From positions 1-64,000 of the forward strand of contig CAVVAY010000002.1 in the NCBI GenBank assembly GCA_963746465.1: a stretch of 64,000 nt of DNA. Reading direction: 5' to 3'. Of this stretch, positions 12,775-20,688 are shown piece after piece. Every line of letters starts with the position of its first letter. Within the stretch, counting starts at the first letter, position 1. Under the pieces are notes generated by a model, which saw only the letters and a list, made by a program, of their open reading frames with translations, was not told where the DNA came from and did not search any database. This DNA comes from CAVVAY01 sp963746465 (GTDB taxonomy: Bacteria > Actinomycetota > Actinomycetes > JACCUZ01). The position numbers and the translations under genes are program-made.

Positions 12775-13617
12775 TTATCCCGCCAGCCGGACGGTGGTGG
12801 AGGCGCCCCAGATCGCGAGGCTGAGGAAGAAGTCGACCACGTTGATGGCCACGATCGAGGTGCGGATGGCCTTGCCGACCGCCATGCCGACGCCGGCCGG
12901 CCCGCCGCTGGCGGTGTACCCGTAGTAGCAGTGGATCAGGATGATCACGACGGCGAACACCATCACCTTGCCGAACGACCAGAGCACGTCGCCGGGCGGC
13001 AGGAACAGGTGGAAGTAGTGGTCGTAGGTGCCCTTGGACTGGCCGTAGTACCCGGTCGCGATCAGCCGGGTCGCGGCGTAGGAGGAGAGGAGTCCCAGGA
13101 CGTACAGCGGGATGACCGCCACGAAGCCGGCCAGCATCCGGGTGGTCACCAGGAACGGCAGGCTCGGGACGCCCATGACCTCGAGCGCGTCCACCTCCTC
13201 GCTGATGCGCATGGCGCCGAGCTGGGCGGTGAACCCGCAGCCCACAGTGGCGGCCAGCGCGAGACCGGAGACCAACGGTGCGATCTCGCGGGTGTTGAAG
13301 TAGGCCGAGACGAAGCCGGTGAACGCCGAGGAGCCGAGCTGGTTGAGCGCCGAGTAGCCCTGCAGGCCGACCTCGGTGCCGGTGAAGAACGCGAGGAAGG
13401 CGATCACGCCGACGGTCCCGCCGATCACCGACAGCGCGCCGGTGCCGAGGCTGACCTCGGCGAGCAGCCGGAGGACCTCCTTCTTGTAGCGGCGGATGGT
13501 GCGGCCGCTCCAGCCGATCGACCGGACGTAGAAGCGCAGCTGCCCGCCGAGGTCGTCGAGCGCGGCGACCGGCTTGGTCAATGTCGACTGCACGCGCGTC
13601 ATCATCGGCATCGTCAC
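12775..13617 (-). CDS. yrbEB: YrbE/MlaE-family permease B
   Basis: This 280-residue integral membrane permease of the MlaE/YrbE family has an N-terminal amphipathic segment and then five to six membrane helices. The conserved cytoplasmic coupling element MRISEEVDALEVMGVPSLPFLV contacts the Mkl ATPase. The start is GTG at 13617, overlapping the yrbEA stop (GTGA). With YrbEA it forms the heterodimeric membrane part of the Mce importer. Confidence 0.95.
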   Translation of the reverse strand: MTMPMMTRVQSTLTKPVAALDDLGGQLRFYVRSIGWSGRTIRRYKKEVLRLLAEVSLGTGALSVIGGTVGVIAFLAFFTGTEVGLQGYSALNQLGSSAFTGFVSAYFNTREIAPLVSGLALAATVGCGFTAQLGAMRISEEVDALEVMGVPSLPFLVTTRMLAGFVAVIPLYVLGLLSSYAATRLIATGYYGQSKGTYDHYFHLFLPPGDVLWSFGKVMVFAVVIILIHCYYGYTASGGPAGVGMAVGKAIRTSIVAINVVDFFLSLAIWGASTTVRLAG

Positions 13618-14387
13618 CCGAGCTTCTGGGGGACGACTTGGAAGTAGACCGCCGTCATGACGAAGTTGACGACGAACAGCAGCATGAAGGTGATGACGAC
13701 CGACTGGTTGACGGCGTCGCCCACGCCCTTGGGGCCACCGCCGGCGTTGAGGCCCTTGTGGGAGGCGACGATGGCAGCGATGGCGCCGAACACCAGCGCC
13801 TTGAGCTCGCCGACATACAGGTCCGGGAGCTGGGCCAGTGCGGTGAAGGAGGCCAGGTATGCACCCGGCGTACCGCCCTGGAGCACCACGTTGAAGAAGT
13901 AGCCGCCGGCCACGCCGACCACCGACACGAGACCGTTGAGCAGCACCGCCACCAGCATCATGGCGAGCACCCGCGGCACCACCAGCCGCTGGATCGGGTC
14001 GATGCCCAGAACCTGCATCGCGTCGATCTCCTCGCGGATCTTCCGGGCACCCAGGTCGGCGCAGATCGCCGATCCGCCCGCGCCGGCGATCAGCAGGGCG
14101 GTCACGATCGGGCTGGCCTCCCGGATCACGGCCAGGACGCTGGCCGACCCGGTGAAGGACTGGGCGCCCAGCTGCCGGGTGAGGTTGCCGAGCTGCAGCG
14201 CGATGACCGCGCCGAACGGGATGCTCACCAGCGCGGTCGGCAGGATCGTGACGCTGGCCACGAACCAGCTCTGCTGGATGAACTCCTTGGTCTGGAACGG
14301 CCGGCGCGGCAGCGCGCGCAGCGTGTCGAGGCCGAGCGCGAACAGGTTGCCGCTCTGCCGCAGCGCGCCGACCGCCGGGTTGCTCAT
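13614..14387 (-). CDS. yrbEA: YrbE/MlaE-family permease A
   Basis: This 257-residue permease shows the MlaE-family signature ADLGARKIREEIDAMQVLGI (about residues 109-129) and five to six hydrophobic helices ending in FQVVPQKLG. It overlaps the ATPase gene upstream and yrbEB downstream by 4 bases each. It is the partner of YrbEB in the Mce ABC importer. Confidence 0.95.
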   Translation of the reverse strand: MSNPAVGALRQSGNLFALGLDTLRALPRRPFQTKEFIQQSWFVASVTILPTALVSIPFGAVIALQLGNLTRQLGAQSFTGSASVLAVIREASPIVTALLIAGAGGSAICADLGARKIREEIDAMQVLGIDPIQRLVVPRVLAMMLVAVLLNGLVSVVGVAGGYFFNVVLQGGTPGAYLASFTALAQLPDLYVGELKALVFGAIAAIVASHKGLNAGGGPKGVGDAVNQSVVITFMLLFVVNFVMTAVYFQVVPQKLG

Positions 14388-15412
14388 GCGGGCTGTTCCT
14401 CGCGTGGCACGGGGTCCGGCTCGGGAGGGGCGGTGGCCGGCTCCTCGGTGGCGGGCCGGTCCGGCGCGGCGGTGTTGTGCGACTCGAAGGACCCCGGCGG
14501 CGGCGTGACACCGTTCTCACGGCACCACTCGCCGGGCTCGCGCTGGGTCCGGCGGGCGTTGCCCTCGCTGGTGGGAAGCTGCAGCGGGATCGGCGGCAGC
14601 GGCGGCATCTCGTGGCCCTCGGCCTCCTCCTGCGCCAGCTCGTCGGCGTCCTTCTCCTCCGCCATCCCGATCGGGCCCTGCCGCTGGGCGTTCAGGAACT
14701 GCCGGACGACCGGCTCCTCGCTGGACAGCAGCATCTCGCGCGGGCCGAACATGGCCAGGTGCCGGTGGTAGAGCAGCCCGATGTTGTCGGGGACGGTGCG
14801 CGCGGTGTTCACGTCGTGGGTGACGATGAGGAACGTCGCCTGGATCGCGTCGTTCAGGTCGATGATCAGCTGGTTGAGGTACGCCGTGCGGACCGGGTCG
14901 AGACCGGAGTCGGGCTCGTCGAACAGGATGATCTCGGGGTCGAGGACCAGCGCCCGGGCCAGGCCGGCCCGCTTGCGCATGCCGCCGGAGATCTCGCCGG
15001 GCAGCTTGGCCTCGGAGCCGGTGAGGCCGACCATCTCCATCTTCTCGCTGACGATCTTCTTGATGTCCGACTCGCTCTTCTTGGTGTGCTCGCGCAGGGG
15101 GAAGGCGATGTTGTCGTAGAGGCTCATGGAGCCGAACAGCGCGCCGTCCTGGAAGAGGACGCCGAACAGCTTGCGCACCTCGTAGAGGTCGGACTCCTTG
15201 AGCGTGACCAGGTCGCGGCCCTGGATCACGATGGAGCCGCGGTCCGGCTTGAGCAGCCCGACCAGGGTCTTGAGGAAGACCGACTTGCCGGTGCCGGACG
15301 GGCCCAGCATCACCGAGATCTCGCCGGAGGGCAGGGTCAGGGACACGTCCTGCCAGATGACCTGCCGACCGAAGGACTTGGTCAGTCCCTCGACTGCGAT
15401 CTCGACACCCAC
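14384..15412 (-). CDS. mkl: Mce/YrbE transporter ATPase (Mkl/MlaF family)
   Basis: This 342-residue ABC ATPase shows Walker A GPSGTGKS (about residues 36-43), Q-loop LFQDGALF, signature SGGMRKRAGLARAL and Walker B ILFDEPDSGLDP, then an H-loop histidine in VTHDVNTAR. After about residue 255 comes an 85-residue Pro/Glu-rich tail of unknown use, found in other actinobacterial Mkl proteins. GTG at 15412 is preferred over one three codons upstream because it leaves proper spacing to GGTGAGG. It powers YrbEAB-MceA-F, and all genes downstream overlap it in one operon. In Mycobacterium mkl also lies near rplL and rpoB, though without the mce genes attached. Confidence 0.95.
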   Translation of the reverse strand: MGVEIAVEGLTKSFGRQVIWQDVSLTLPSGEISVMLGPSGTGKSVFLKTLVGLLKPDRGSIVIQGRDLVTLKESDLYEVRKLFGVLFQDGALFGSMSLYDNIAFPLREHTKKSESDIKKIVSEKMEMVGLTGSEAKLPGEISGGMRKRAGLARALVLDPEIILFDEPDSGLDPVRTAYLNQLIIDLNDAIQATFLIVTHDVNTARTVPDNIGLLYHRHLAMFGPREMLLSSEEPVVRQFLNAQRQGPIGMAEEKDADELAQEEAEGHEMPPLPPIPLQLPTSEGNARRTQREPGEWCRENGVTPPPGSFESHNTAAPDRPATEEPATAPPEPDPVPREEQPA

Positions 15413-15598
15413 GTCGCACACCTCACCGCTCGGCAGACCGGCCCTCCGAACGCTAACGAGCGCGTGACCGCGAAGTTACGCGCACGTAGCAGGCATGCCG
15501 ACAGGGGACGATGGCTACGCCGGCCGCTGATCGCAGTCTGCGTCGCCGACACGCCGTCGAAACCTTTCCCGGGTCCCCGGGCACCGCCGGACGCGACA

Positions 15599-15672
15599 GG
15601 GGCGGCGCGGCCGGTCTCCCGGCCGCACCGCCCCTGCGGGTGGTGCGTGTGCTGCCGCCAGGCGGCGGCAGC
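15599..15672 (-). terminator. Double hairpin terminator region downstream of rplL
   Basis: Just after the rplL stop there is a perfect 9-bp hairpin (15651-15659 with 15664-15672, 4-base loop). A very strong 16-bp stem with one mismatch and a GAGA tetraloop follows on the minus strand (15599-15614 with 15619-15634). Neither has a U-run, as is usual for terminators in high-GC actinobacteria. The position argues that it separates rplJL from the Mce operon. The rest of 15413-15598 has no gene and presumably contains the mkl promoter; no convincing -35/-10 pair was found. Confidence 0.75.
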
Positions 15673-15676
15673 CGTG

Positions 15677-16069
15677 CTACTTGACGGTCACCGTGGCGCC
15701 GGCACCCTCGAGGGCTGCCTTGGCCTTCTCGGCGGCCTCCTTGTTGACCTTCTCCAGCACCGGCTTGGGCGTGCCGTCCACGAGGTCCTTGGCCTCCTTG
15801 AGGCCCAGGCTGGTGAGGGCGCGCACCTCCTTGATGACCTGGATCTTCTTGTCGCCGGCGGCCTCGAGGATGACGTCGAACTCGTCCTGCGCGGCCTCCT
15901 CCTCGGCGGCACCCGCGCCGCCGCCGGCGCCGGGGGCGGCAGCCACGGCGACCGGAGCGGCCGCGGTGACGCCGAAGGTGTCCTCGAACTGCTTCACGAA
16001 CTCCGAGAGCTCGATGAGGGTCATCTCCTTGAACGACTCGAGGAGCTCCTCGGTGTTGAGCTTCGCCAT
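15677..16069 (-). CDS. rplL: 50S ribosomal protein L7/L12
   Basis: This 130-residue stalk protein has the N-terminal dimerisation domain MTLIELSEFVKQFEDTFGV, an Ala/Gly-rich hinge (about residues 36-58) and the factor-binding C-terminal domain (KIQVIKEVRALTSLGLKEAK, then LVDGTPKPV). It binds L10 on the ribosome and recruits translation GTPases. It lies 46 bases after rplJ and is followed by a strong double hairpin. Confidence 0.98.
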   Translation of the reverse strand: MAKLNTEELLESFKEMTLIELSEFVKQFEDTFGVTAAAPVAVAAAPGAGGGAGAAEEEAAQDEFDVILEAAGDKKIQVIKEVRALTSLGLKEAKDLVDGTPKPVLEKVNKEAAEKAKAALEGAGATVTVK

Positions 16070-16115
16070 GGTGGCGGTCCTTCCTTGTTGTCAGGCGTGG
16101 TGGCGGTGGGGCCGA

Positions 16116-16799
16116 TCAGCCCTCGGTGGTCTCCTCGGCGGCTGCCTCGGTGGTGGTGCTCTCCTCGGCGGCAACCTCGGGGGTGGCCTCCTCGGACTCG
16201 ACCGGCGCAGCGACGGGCTCCGCGGTCTCCTCCTCGGGCTGGGCGACGGCCGGCGTACCGGCGCCCCCCCGCAGGACGCTGGGGTCCTGCTCGGCCTTCT
16301 GCCGCAGCGCCTCGATGACGCGTGCGGTCTGCGCCAGCGGCGCAGCGAACAACGAGACGGCGTTCTGCAACGACGCCTGCAGCGCGCCCGCCATCTTGGC
16401 GAGCAGCACCTCGCGCGACTCGAGGTCGGCGAGCTTCGTGAGCTCGGCTGGTGTGAGCGACTTGCCGTCGAGCACACCGCCCTTGATCACGAGCAGAGGG
16501 TTGGCCTTGGCGAAGTCACGCAGACCCTTGGCCGCCTCGACCGGGTCGCCCTTGACGAAGGCGATGGCCGACGGGCCCTGGAGCAGGTCGTCGAACGCGA
16601 CGACACCGGCCTCCTTGGCCGCGATCTTGGTCAGCGTGTTCTTCACCACGGCGTAGGACGTGTCCGCGCCCAGGGACCGGCGAAGGTCCTTGAGCTGGGC
16701 GACCGTGAGCCCGCGGTACTCGGTGAGGACTGCCGCGCTCGAGCTGCGGAACTCCTCCGTCAGCTCGGCGACCGCGGCCGCCTTGTCAGGCCTCGCCAT
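16116..16799 (-). CDS. rplJ: 50S ribosomal protein L10
   Basis: This 227-residue protein has the L10 N-terminal rRNA-binding domain (MARPDKAAAVAELTEEFRSS, VVKNTLTKIAA) and the L12-binding helix, followed by a ~50-residue acidic Glu/Thr/Ala-rich tail. It anchors the L7/L12 dimers to the large subunit. The ATG at 16797-16799 has AGGAGGG upstream. Expression is probably under autogenous control by the leader RNA just upstream. Confidence 0.97.
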   Translation of the reverse strand: MARPDKAAAVAELTEEFRSSSAAVLTEYRGLTVAQLKDLRRSLGADTSYAVVKNTLTKIAAKEAGVVAFDDLLQGPSAIAFVKGDPVEAAKGLRDFAKANPLLVIKGGVLDGKSLTPAELTKLADLESREVLLAKMAGALQASLQNAVSLFAAPLAQTARVIEALRQKAEQDPSVLRGGAGTPAVAQPEEETAEPVAAPVESEEATPEVAAEESTTTEAAAEETTEG

Positions 16800-16849
16800 A
16801 AGTGGCTGGCCCTCCTTCCGTCTCGTGCGCCGGTGCCCCTGACAGCACG

Positions 16850-16997
16850 AACGCCCCGTCGCAGGCGCGACGGGGCGTGGCGGTCCGGCTCCGGGGGAGC
16901 CGTCTGGCTGGCCTTGCTGCACCTACGCGGGCCGCCCGCATCTGCGGGGCCTTCGGCCACCCCCTTGCGGGAGCAGCGACCGGCGGTCTGTGGCAGC
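16850..16997 (-). ncRNA. Ribosomal protein L10 leader RNA
   Basis: The ~200-base untranslated region before rplJ contains, on the minus strand, the element CACAGACCGCCGGTCGCTG (complement of about 16974-16992). This resembles the conserved L10/L12-binding kink-turn region of L10 leaders. It also has a perfect 11-bp hairpin with a 4-base loop (16852-16862 with 16867-16877). L10 leaders bind the L10-L12 complex and repress their own operon. The match is by eye; a covariance-model search would settle it. The remaining gap up to 17045 shows no gene. Confidence 0.75.
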
Positions 16998-17045
16998 GGT
17001 GAGCGTACGTCGGCGGACCGGCCCGCGGCAAATCGCCCGCCGGGC

Positions 17046-17897
17046 TCAGCCCTTGATCGCGTCGGCGTCGTAGACCTGCTTGGGCTTCGGCGCGCTGATC
17101 TTCACCGGGTCGCCCCAGGCGCGGTAGACCCCGGTCACCGAGAACAGGCCCTGGGTCGTCGGGACCTCGGCCCTGACCCGGCGGGGCAGCCCGCGAGCGT
17201 CGATCCACAGCTCGTACTGCAGGGTCCGCACACCCGCCGCCAGCATCGCGCGGTACTGCTCGCGGGTGGCCGGGTCCTCGGCCAGCCGACTGGCCTTGCG
17301 CAGGCTGATCGTCGCGCGGTGCTCGGTGGTCAGCACGCCTTCGACGGTGGCCGGCCCGACCTCCTCGACCCGGCCGGCGGCCCGGAGCATGCCCAGCCCC
17401 TGGCCGGGGTCGAAGGCGGCGCGCATCTGCTCGGCGACCGGGGTGAGCTGACGGCCGAGATCCGTCTTGGGGCTCGCCGACACCCTCAGCCACGGCTTGC
17501 TGCGGGGCAGCCCCTTGGCCGGCGGCAGGGCGAGGTAGACGGCGTCGGGCAGCAGCACCGCGCGCATCCGCCCGGTGGTGGGTGACGTGACGGTGACGTC
17601 AGCGTCGAAGGTCCGCGCGTCCTGGCCCGTGGGCAGGAAGCGCAGCGCGCCCGACCCGGACTGGGTCTCCCCGCCACCGCTGCTGCCCGAGTAGGTGTAG
17701 GTCGCGGTGCCCTCCACCACCATCTGGCGGGTGACGGCCAGGTAGAGCGCCGGGCCCGACCGGGTCGGGTTGGGGTGCGTCTGGCTCTGCAACCCGAACG
17801 GCTCGCGGGAGCCGGCCGGGTCGAGCAGCCAGCCGCCGCAGGCCAGGGCGACGACAGCCAGCAGCGACGACAGGACGAGAGCCACACGTCGGCGCAT
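17046..17897 (-). CDS. Putative exported lipoprotein, LppX/LprG-like or DUF fold uncertain
   Basis: This 283-residue protein has a basic N-terminus and a hydrophobic segment (residues 4-24) with VVALAC, a poor but possible lipobox (Cys about residue 20). It is followed by a beta-rich domain with ALYLAVTRQMVVEGTATYTYSG, RAVLLPDAVYLALP and TLQYELWIDARGLPRRVRAEV. That pattern, with repeated strands and a final LWID..G.PR.V, resembles the half-barrel lipid-binding LppX/LprAFG family in shape, but the assignment is tentative. It sits between rplA and rplJ, which interrupts the usual ribosomal order. Confidence 0.7.
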   Translation of the reverse strand: MRRRVALVLSSLLAVVALACGGWLLDPAGSREPFGLQSQTHPNPTRSGPALYLAVTRQMVVEGTATYTYSGSSGGGETQSGSGALRFLPTGQDARTFDADVTVTSPTTGRMRAVLLPDAVYLALPPAKGLPRSKPWLRVSASPKTDLGRQLTPVAEQMRAAFDPGQGLGMLRAAGRVEEVGPATVEGVLTTEHRATISLRKASRLAEDPATREQYRAMLAAGVRTLQYELWIDARGLPRRVRAEVPTTQGLFSVTGVYRAWGDPVKISAPKPKQVYDADAIKG

Positions 17898-17899
17898 GA

Positions 17900-18622
17900 T
17901 CAGGCGGAGGCCTCCTCGGCGTCCTCGAGCAGCCGACGCGTCTTGTTCGGGTCGAGGGGGATGCCGGGGCCCATCGTGGTGCTCATGGTCACCTTGCGGA
18001 CGTAGCGGCCCTTGGCGGCCGACGGCTTCAGCCGCAGCACCTCGTCGATCGCTGCGGCGTAGTTCTCGACCAGCTTCGCGTCGTCGAACGAGGTCTTGCC
18101 GATGATGAAGTGCAGGTTGGCGTTGCGGTCCACCCGGAACTCGATCTTGCCGCCCTTGATGTCGGCGACGGCCTTGGCGACGTCCGGGGTGACGGTGCCG
18201 GTCTTCGGGTTCGGCATCAGGCCACGCGGCCCGAGAACACGGCCCAGCCGGCCGACCTTGCCCATCAGGTCCGGGGTCGCGACCACGGCGTCGAAGTCCA
18301 GCCGACCCTTGGTGACCTCGTCGATCAGGGCGTCGTCACCGACGATGTCGGCGCCCGCGGCCTTGGCCTGCTCGGCACGCTCACCGGTGGCGAAGACCAG
18401 GACCCGGGCGGTCTTGCCGGTGCCGTGCGGCAGGTTCACGGTGCCGCGGACGGTCTGGTCGGCCTTGCGCGGGTCGACGCCCAGGCGCATGGCGATCTCG
18501 ACGGTCGCGTCGTACTTGGTGGTGCTCGTCTCCTTGGCCAGTCTGACGGCCTGGAGCGGGCTGTACAGGGACTCGGCGTCGATCTTCTCGACGGCTGCCC
18601 GGTAGGACTTGCTGCGCTTCAT
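17900..18622 (-). CDS. rplA: 50S ribosomal protein L1
   Basis: This 240-residue L1 protein starts MKRSKSYRAAVEKID and shows family segments TVNLPHGTGKTARVLVFA, GRVLGPRGLMPNPKTGTV and the C-terminal YVRKVTMSTTMGPGIPLD. It binds 23S rRNA at the L1 stalk and in many bacteria represses rplKA translation. It follows rplK after a 91-base gap that contains a small perfect hairpin (18642-18647 with 18654-18659), which might be a feedback site. Confidence 0.98.
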   Translation of the reverse strand: MKRSKSYRAAVEKIDAESLYSPLQAVRLAKETSTTKYDATVEIAMRLGVDPRKADQTVRGTVNLPHGTGKTARVLVFATGERAEQAKAAGADIVGDDALIDEVTKGRLDFDAVVATPDLMGKVGRLGRVLGPRGLMPNPKTGTVTPDVAKAVADIKGGKIEFRVDRNANLHFIIGKTSFDDAKLVENYAAAIDEVLRLKPSAAKGRYVRKVTMSTTMGPGIPLDPNKTRRLLEDAEEASA

Positions 18623-18713
18623 GTCTGCTCCTGCGAATCGTGCGGGCGGCTGTGCCCGCGGGAGTCGTGGTACGTCGGACCGCGCTCGGCCCTCCCACGT
18701 CGTGCTGGTGGTG

Positions 18714-19148
18714 CTACTTGCCCTCGACCGTGATGCCCATCTGACGGGCGGTGCCGGCGATGATCTTCTCCGCGGCATCGAGGTCGTTGGCGTTCAGGTC
18801 CGGCATCTTGGTCTCGGCGATGGTCCGGACCTGCTCGCGGGTGAGGTTCGCGACCTTGGTCTTGTGCGGCTCGCCGGAGCCCTTCTCGACGCCTGCGGCG
18901 GCCAGGATCAGCCGAGCGGCCGGCGGCGTCTTGGTGATGAAGGTGAAGGAGCGGTCCTCGTAGACCGAGATCTCCACCGGGACGACCTGGCCGCGCTGAG
19001 ACTCGGTCTGCGCGTTGTACGCCTTGCAGAACTCCATGATGTTGACGCCGTGCTGGCCCAGCGCCGGGCCGACCGGCGGCGCCGGGGTGGCCGCGCCGGC
19101 CTGGATCTGCAGCTTGATGACGGCTGCGAGCTTCTTCTTGGGGGGCAT
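18714..19148 (-). CDS. rplK: 50S ribosomal protein L11
   Basis: This 144-residue L11 protein has the typical start MPPKKKLAAVIKLQIQAG and the motif ATPAPPVGPALGQHGVNIMEF, plus the rRNA-binding C-terminal domain ending in RQMGITVEGK. L11 forms the GTPase-associated centre base with L10. It lies between nusG and rplA in the universal secE-nusG-rplK-rplA order. Confidence 0.98.
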   Translation of the reverse strand: MPPKKKLAAVIKLQIQAGAATPAPPVGPALGQHGVNIMEFCKAYNAQTESQRGQVVPVEISVYEDRSFTFITKTPPAARLILAAAGVEKGSGEPHKTKVANLTREQVRTIAETKMPDLNANDLDAAEKIIAGTARQMGITVEGK

Positions 19149-19215
19149 GTCGGGTCCTACTCCTGCTTCTGCTGGCTTCTCTTCGGGGAATCGCTTCGCG
19201 GTCCGTCGCGTCGCG

Positions 19216-20067
19216 TCAGATCTTCTGCACCTGGCTGAACGACAGCTCGACCGGGGTCTCCCGGCCGAAGATCGAGACGAGCACCTTCAGCTTCTGCGAG
19301 TCGGCGTGGATCTCGCTGATCGACGCCGGCAGGGTCGCGAACGGCCCGTCCATGACGGTGACCGACTCGCCGATCTCGAAGTCCGCCGCCTTGGTCTCGA
19401 CGACCTTCTCCTTCTTCTCCTGCTCGGGCGCGAGGAACTGCATGACCTCGTCGAGGGACAGCGGGGAGGGCCGGTGGGTGTGGCCCACGAAGCCGGTGAC
19501 GCCAGGCGTGTTGCGCACCGCGCCCCAGGACTCGTCGGTGAGCTCCATCCGGACCAGCACGTAGCCCGGGAGGAGGTTCTGCTTGACCATCTTGCGCTGG
19601 CCGTTCTTGACGACCGACTCCTCGCGCTGCGGGACCTCCACCTGGAAGATGTAGTCCTCCATGTTCAGCGAGCTGGTGCGGGTCTCCAGGTTGGTCTTCA
19701 CCCGGTTCTCGTAGCCGGCGTAGGAGTGCACGACGTACCAGTCGCCGGGAGCCCGCCGCAGGGCCGCGCGCATCTCCTCGACCGGGTCGGGCTCAGCCTC
19801 GACCTCCGGCTCGGCCGCGGCGGTCTCGGCCACCGCCTCGCCCTCAGCCGCGGCCAGGTCGGAGTCGGCGGCGACCTCGGCGACCGGCGCCTCGGACCGG
19901 TCGCTGTCCACGGCCTCGGGCTGCGCGTCGTCCGCGGCCTCGGTGGCGCGCGCCTCGGCCACCTCGACGGCGGCTTCGGCCTCGACGACCGGCGCCTCGG
20001 GGGCAGCCTGCTCGTCGAGCTCGGGCGCGTCGGTGGCGCTGTGGGTCTCGGACACGGTGACGGTCAC
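19216..20067 (-). CDS. nusG: Transcription termination/antitermination protein NusG
   Basis: This 283-residue protein has a NusG NGN domain (about residues 107-215, with WYVVHSYAGYENRVKTNLE and LLPGYVLVRMELTDESWGAVRNTPGVTGFVG) and a KOW domain (FEIGESVTVMDGPFATLPASI). In front of these is a ~95-residue acidic Ala/Glu/Val-rich extension, longer than the short tails seen in most phyla but a trend in actinobacteria. It binds RNA polymerase and couples transcription to termination and translation. Confidence 0.97.
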   Translation of the reverse strand: MTVTVSETHSATDAPELDEQAAPEAPVVEAEAAVEVAEARATEAADDAQPEAVDSDRSEAPVAEVAADSDLAAAEGEAVAETAAAEPEVEAEPDPVEEMRAALRRAPGDWYVVHSYAGYENRVKTNLETRTSSLNMEDYIFQVEVPQREESVVKNGQRKMVKQNLLPGYVLVRMELTDESWGAVRNTPGVTGFVGHTHRPSPLSLDEVMQFLAPEQEKKEKVVETKAADFEIGESVTVMDGPFATLPASISEIHADSQKLKVLVSIFGRETPVELSFSQVQKI

Positions 20068-20109
20068 TTCCTGAGTTTCTGGCGGGTGGGTGGCGGTCGG
20101 GACGGCGGG

Positions 20110-20361
20110 CTAGCCGAAGATCCCGAGGACCGCCTTGCTGAAGAGGAAATCAAGGCCGGTGACGTAGGCGATCACCACGAGGACGAACACGATCACGACC
20201 GAGGTGTAGGTCACCAGCTCCTTGCGCGTGGGCCAGATGACCTTGCGCAGCTCGGCGATGACCTGGCGGTAGAACAGCGAGATGCGTGCCGGCAGCGGCT
20301 GGGCAGCCTTGCGCGCGCCACCGCCCGGAGCGGGGGTCGGGGTCTCCCGCGTCTCTGTCAC
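20110..20361 (-). CDS. secE: Preprotein translocase subunit SecE
   Basis: This 83-residue protein is SecE, with the cytoplasmic amphipathic helix FYRQVIAELRKVIWPTRKEL and a single membrane helix (VVIVFVLVVIAYVTGLDFLF). It clamps SecY in the Sec translocon. The GTG at 20361 is preferred to one three codons upstream because AGGTGG is then well spaced. It lies between tRNA-Trp and nusG, a standard bacterial order. Confidence 0.95.
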   Translation of the reverse strand: MTETRETPTPAPGGGARKAAQPLPARISLFYRQVIAELRKVIWPTRKELVTYTSVVIVFVLVVIAYVTGLDFLFSKAVLGIFG

Positions 20362-20438
20362 GTCGTCCACCTGTCGGTCGGTTCGTCACGCACCTCGTGA
20401 TGCGCCTGAGGCATCCGCTCGCTCGCGCAGATGTCTCG

Positions 20439-20511
20439 CAGGGCCGGAGGGACTCGAACCCCCAACCGCCGGTTTTGGAGACCGGAACTCTACCAATTGA
20501 GCTACGACCCT
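20439..20511 (-). tRNA. trnW: tRNA-Trp (anticodon CCA)
   Basis: A full cloverleaf can be drawn on the minus strand: acceptor AGGGTCG/CGGCCCT, D-arm AGCTCAATTGGTAGAGT, anticodon stem CCGGT/ACCGG with loop CTCCAAA (anticodon CCA) and T-arm GGGGG TTCGAGT CCCTC. It is 73 bases with no encoded CCA. It precedes secE, as in many actinobacteria. Confidence 0.96.
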
Positions 20512-20688
20512 TCGGGTGCGCGGAACCAGCCTGCACGCTCAACCAGACACCGTTTCCGGGCGCGCTGGCGCGAGGGGCTTCGAGCCTCCGAAGGGCCGAG
20601 TCTACGCACAGGGCACCGCCCCGGTCGAACCGCGCAGCGGCTCGGACACCGCGCTCACCGAGCGCCGCGCGGGTGGGACCATGGTCGC

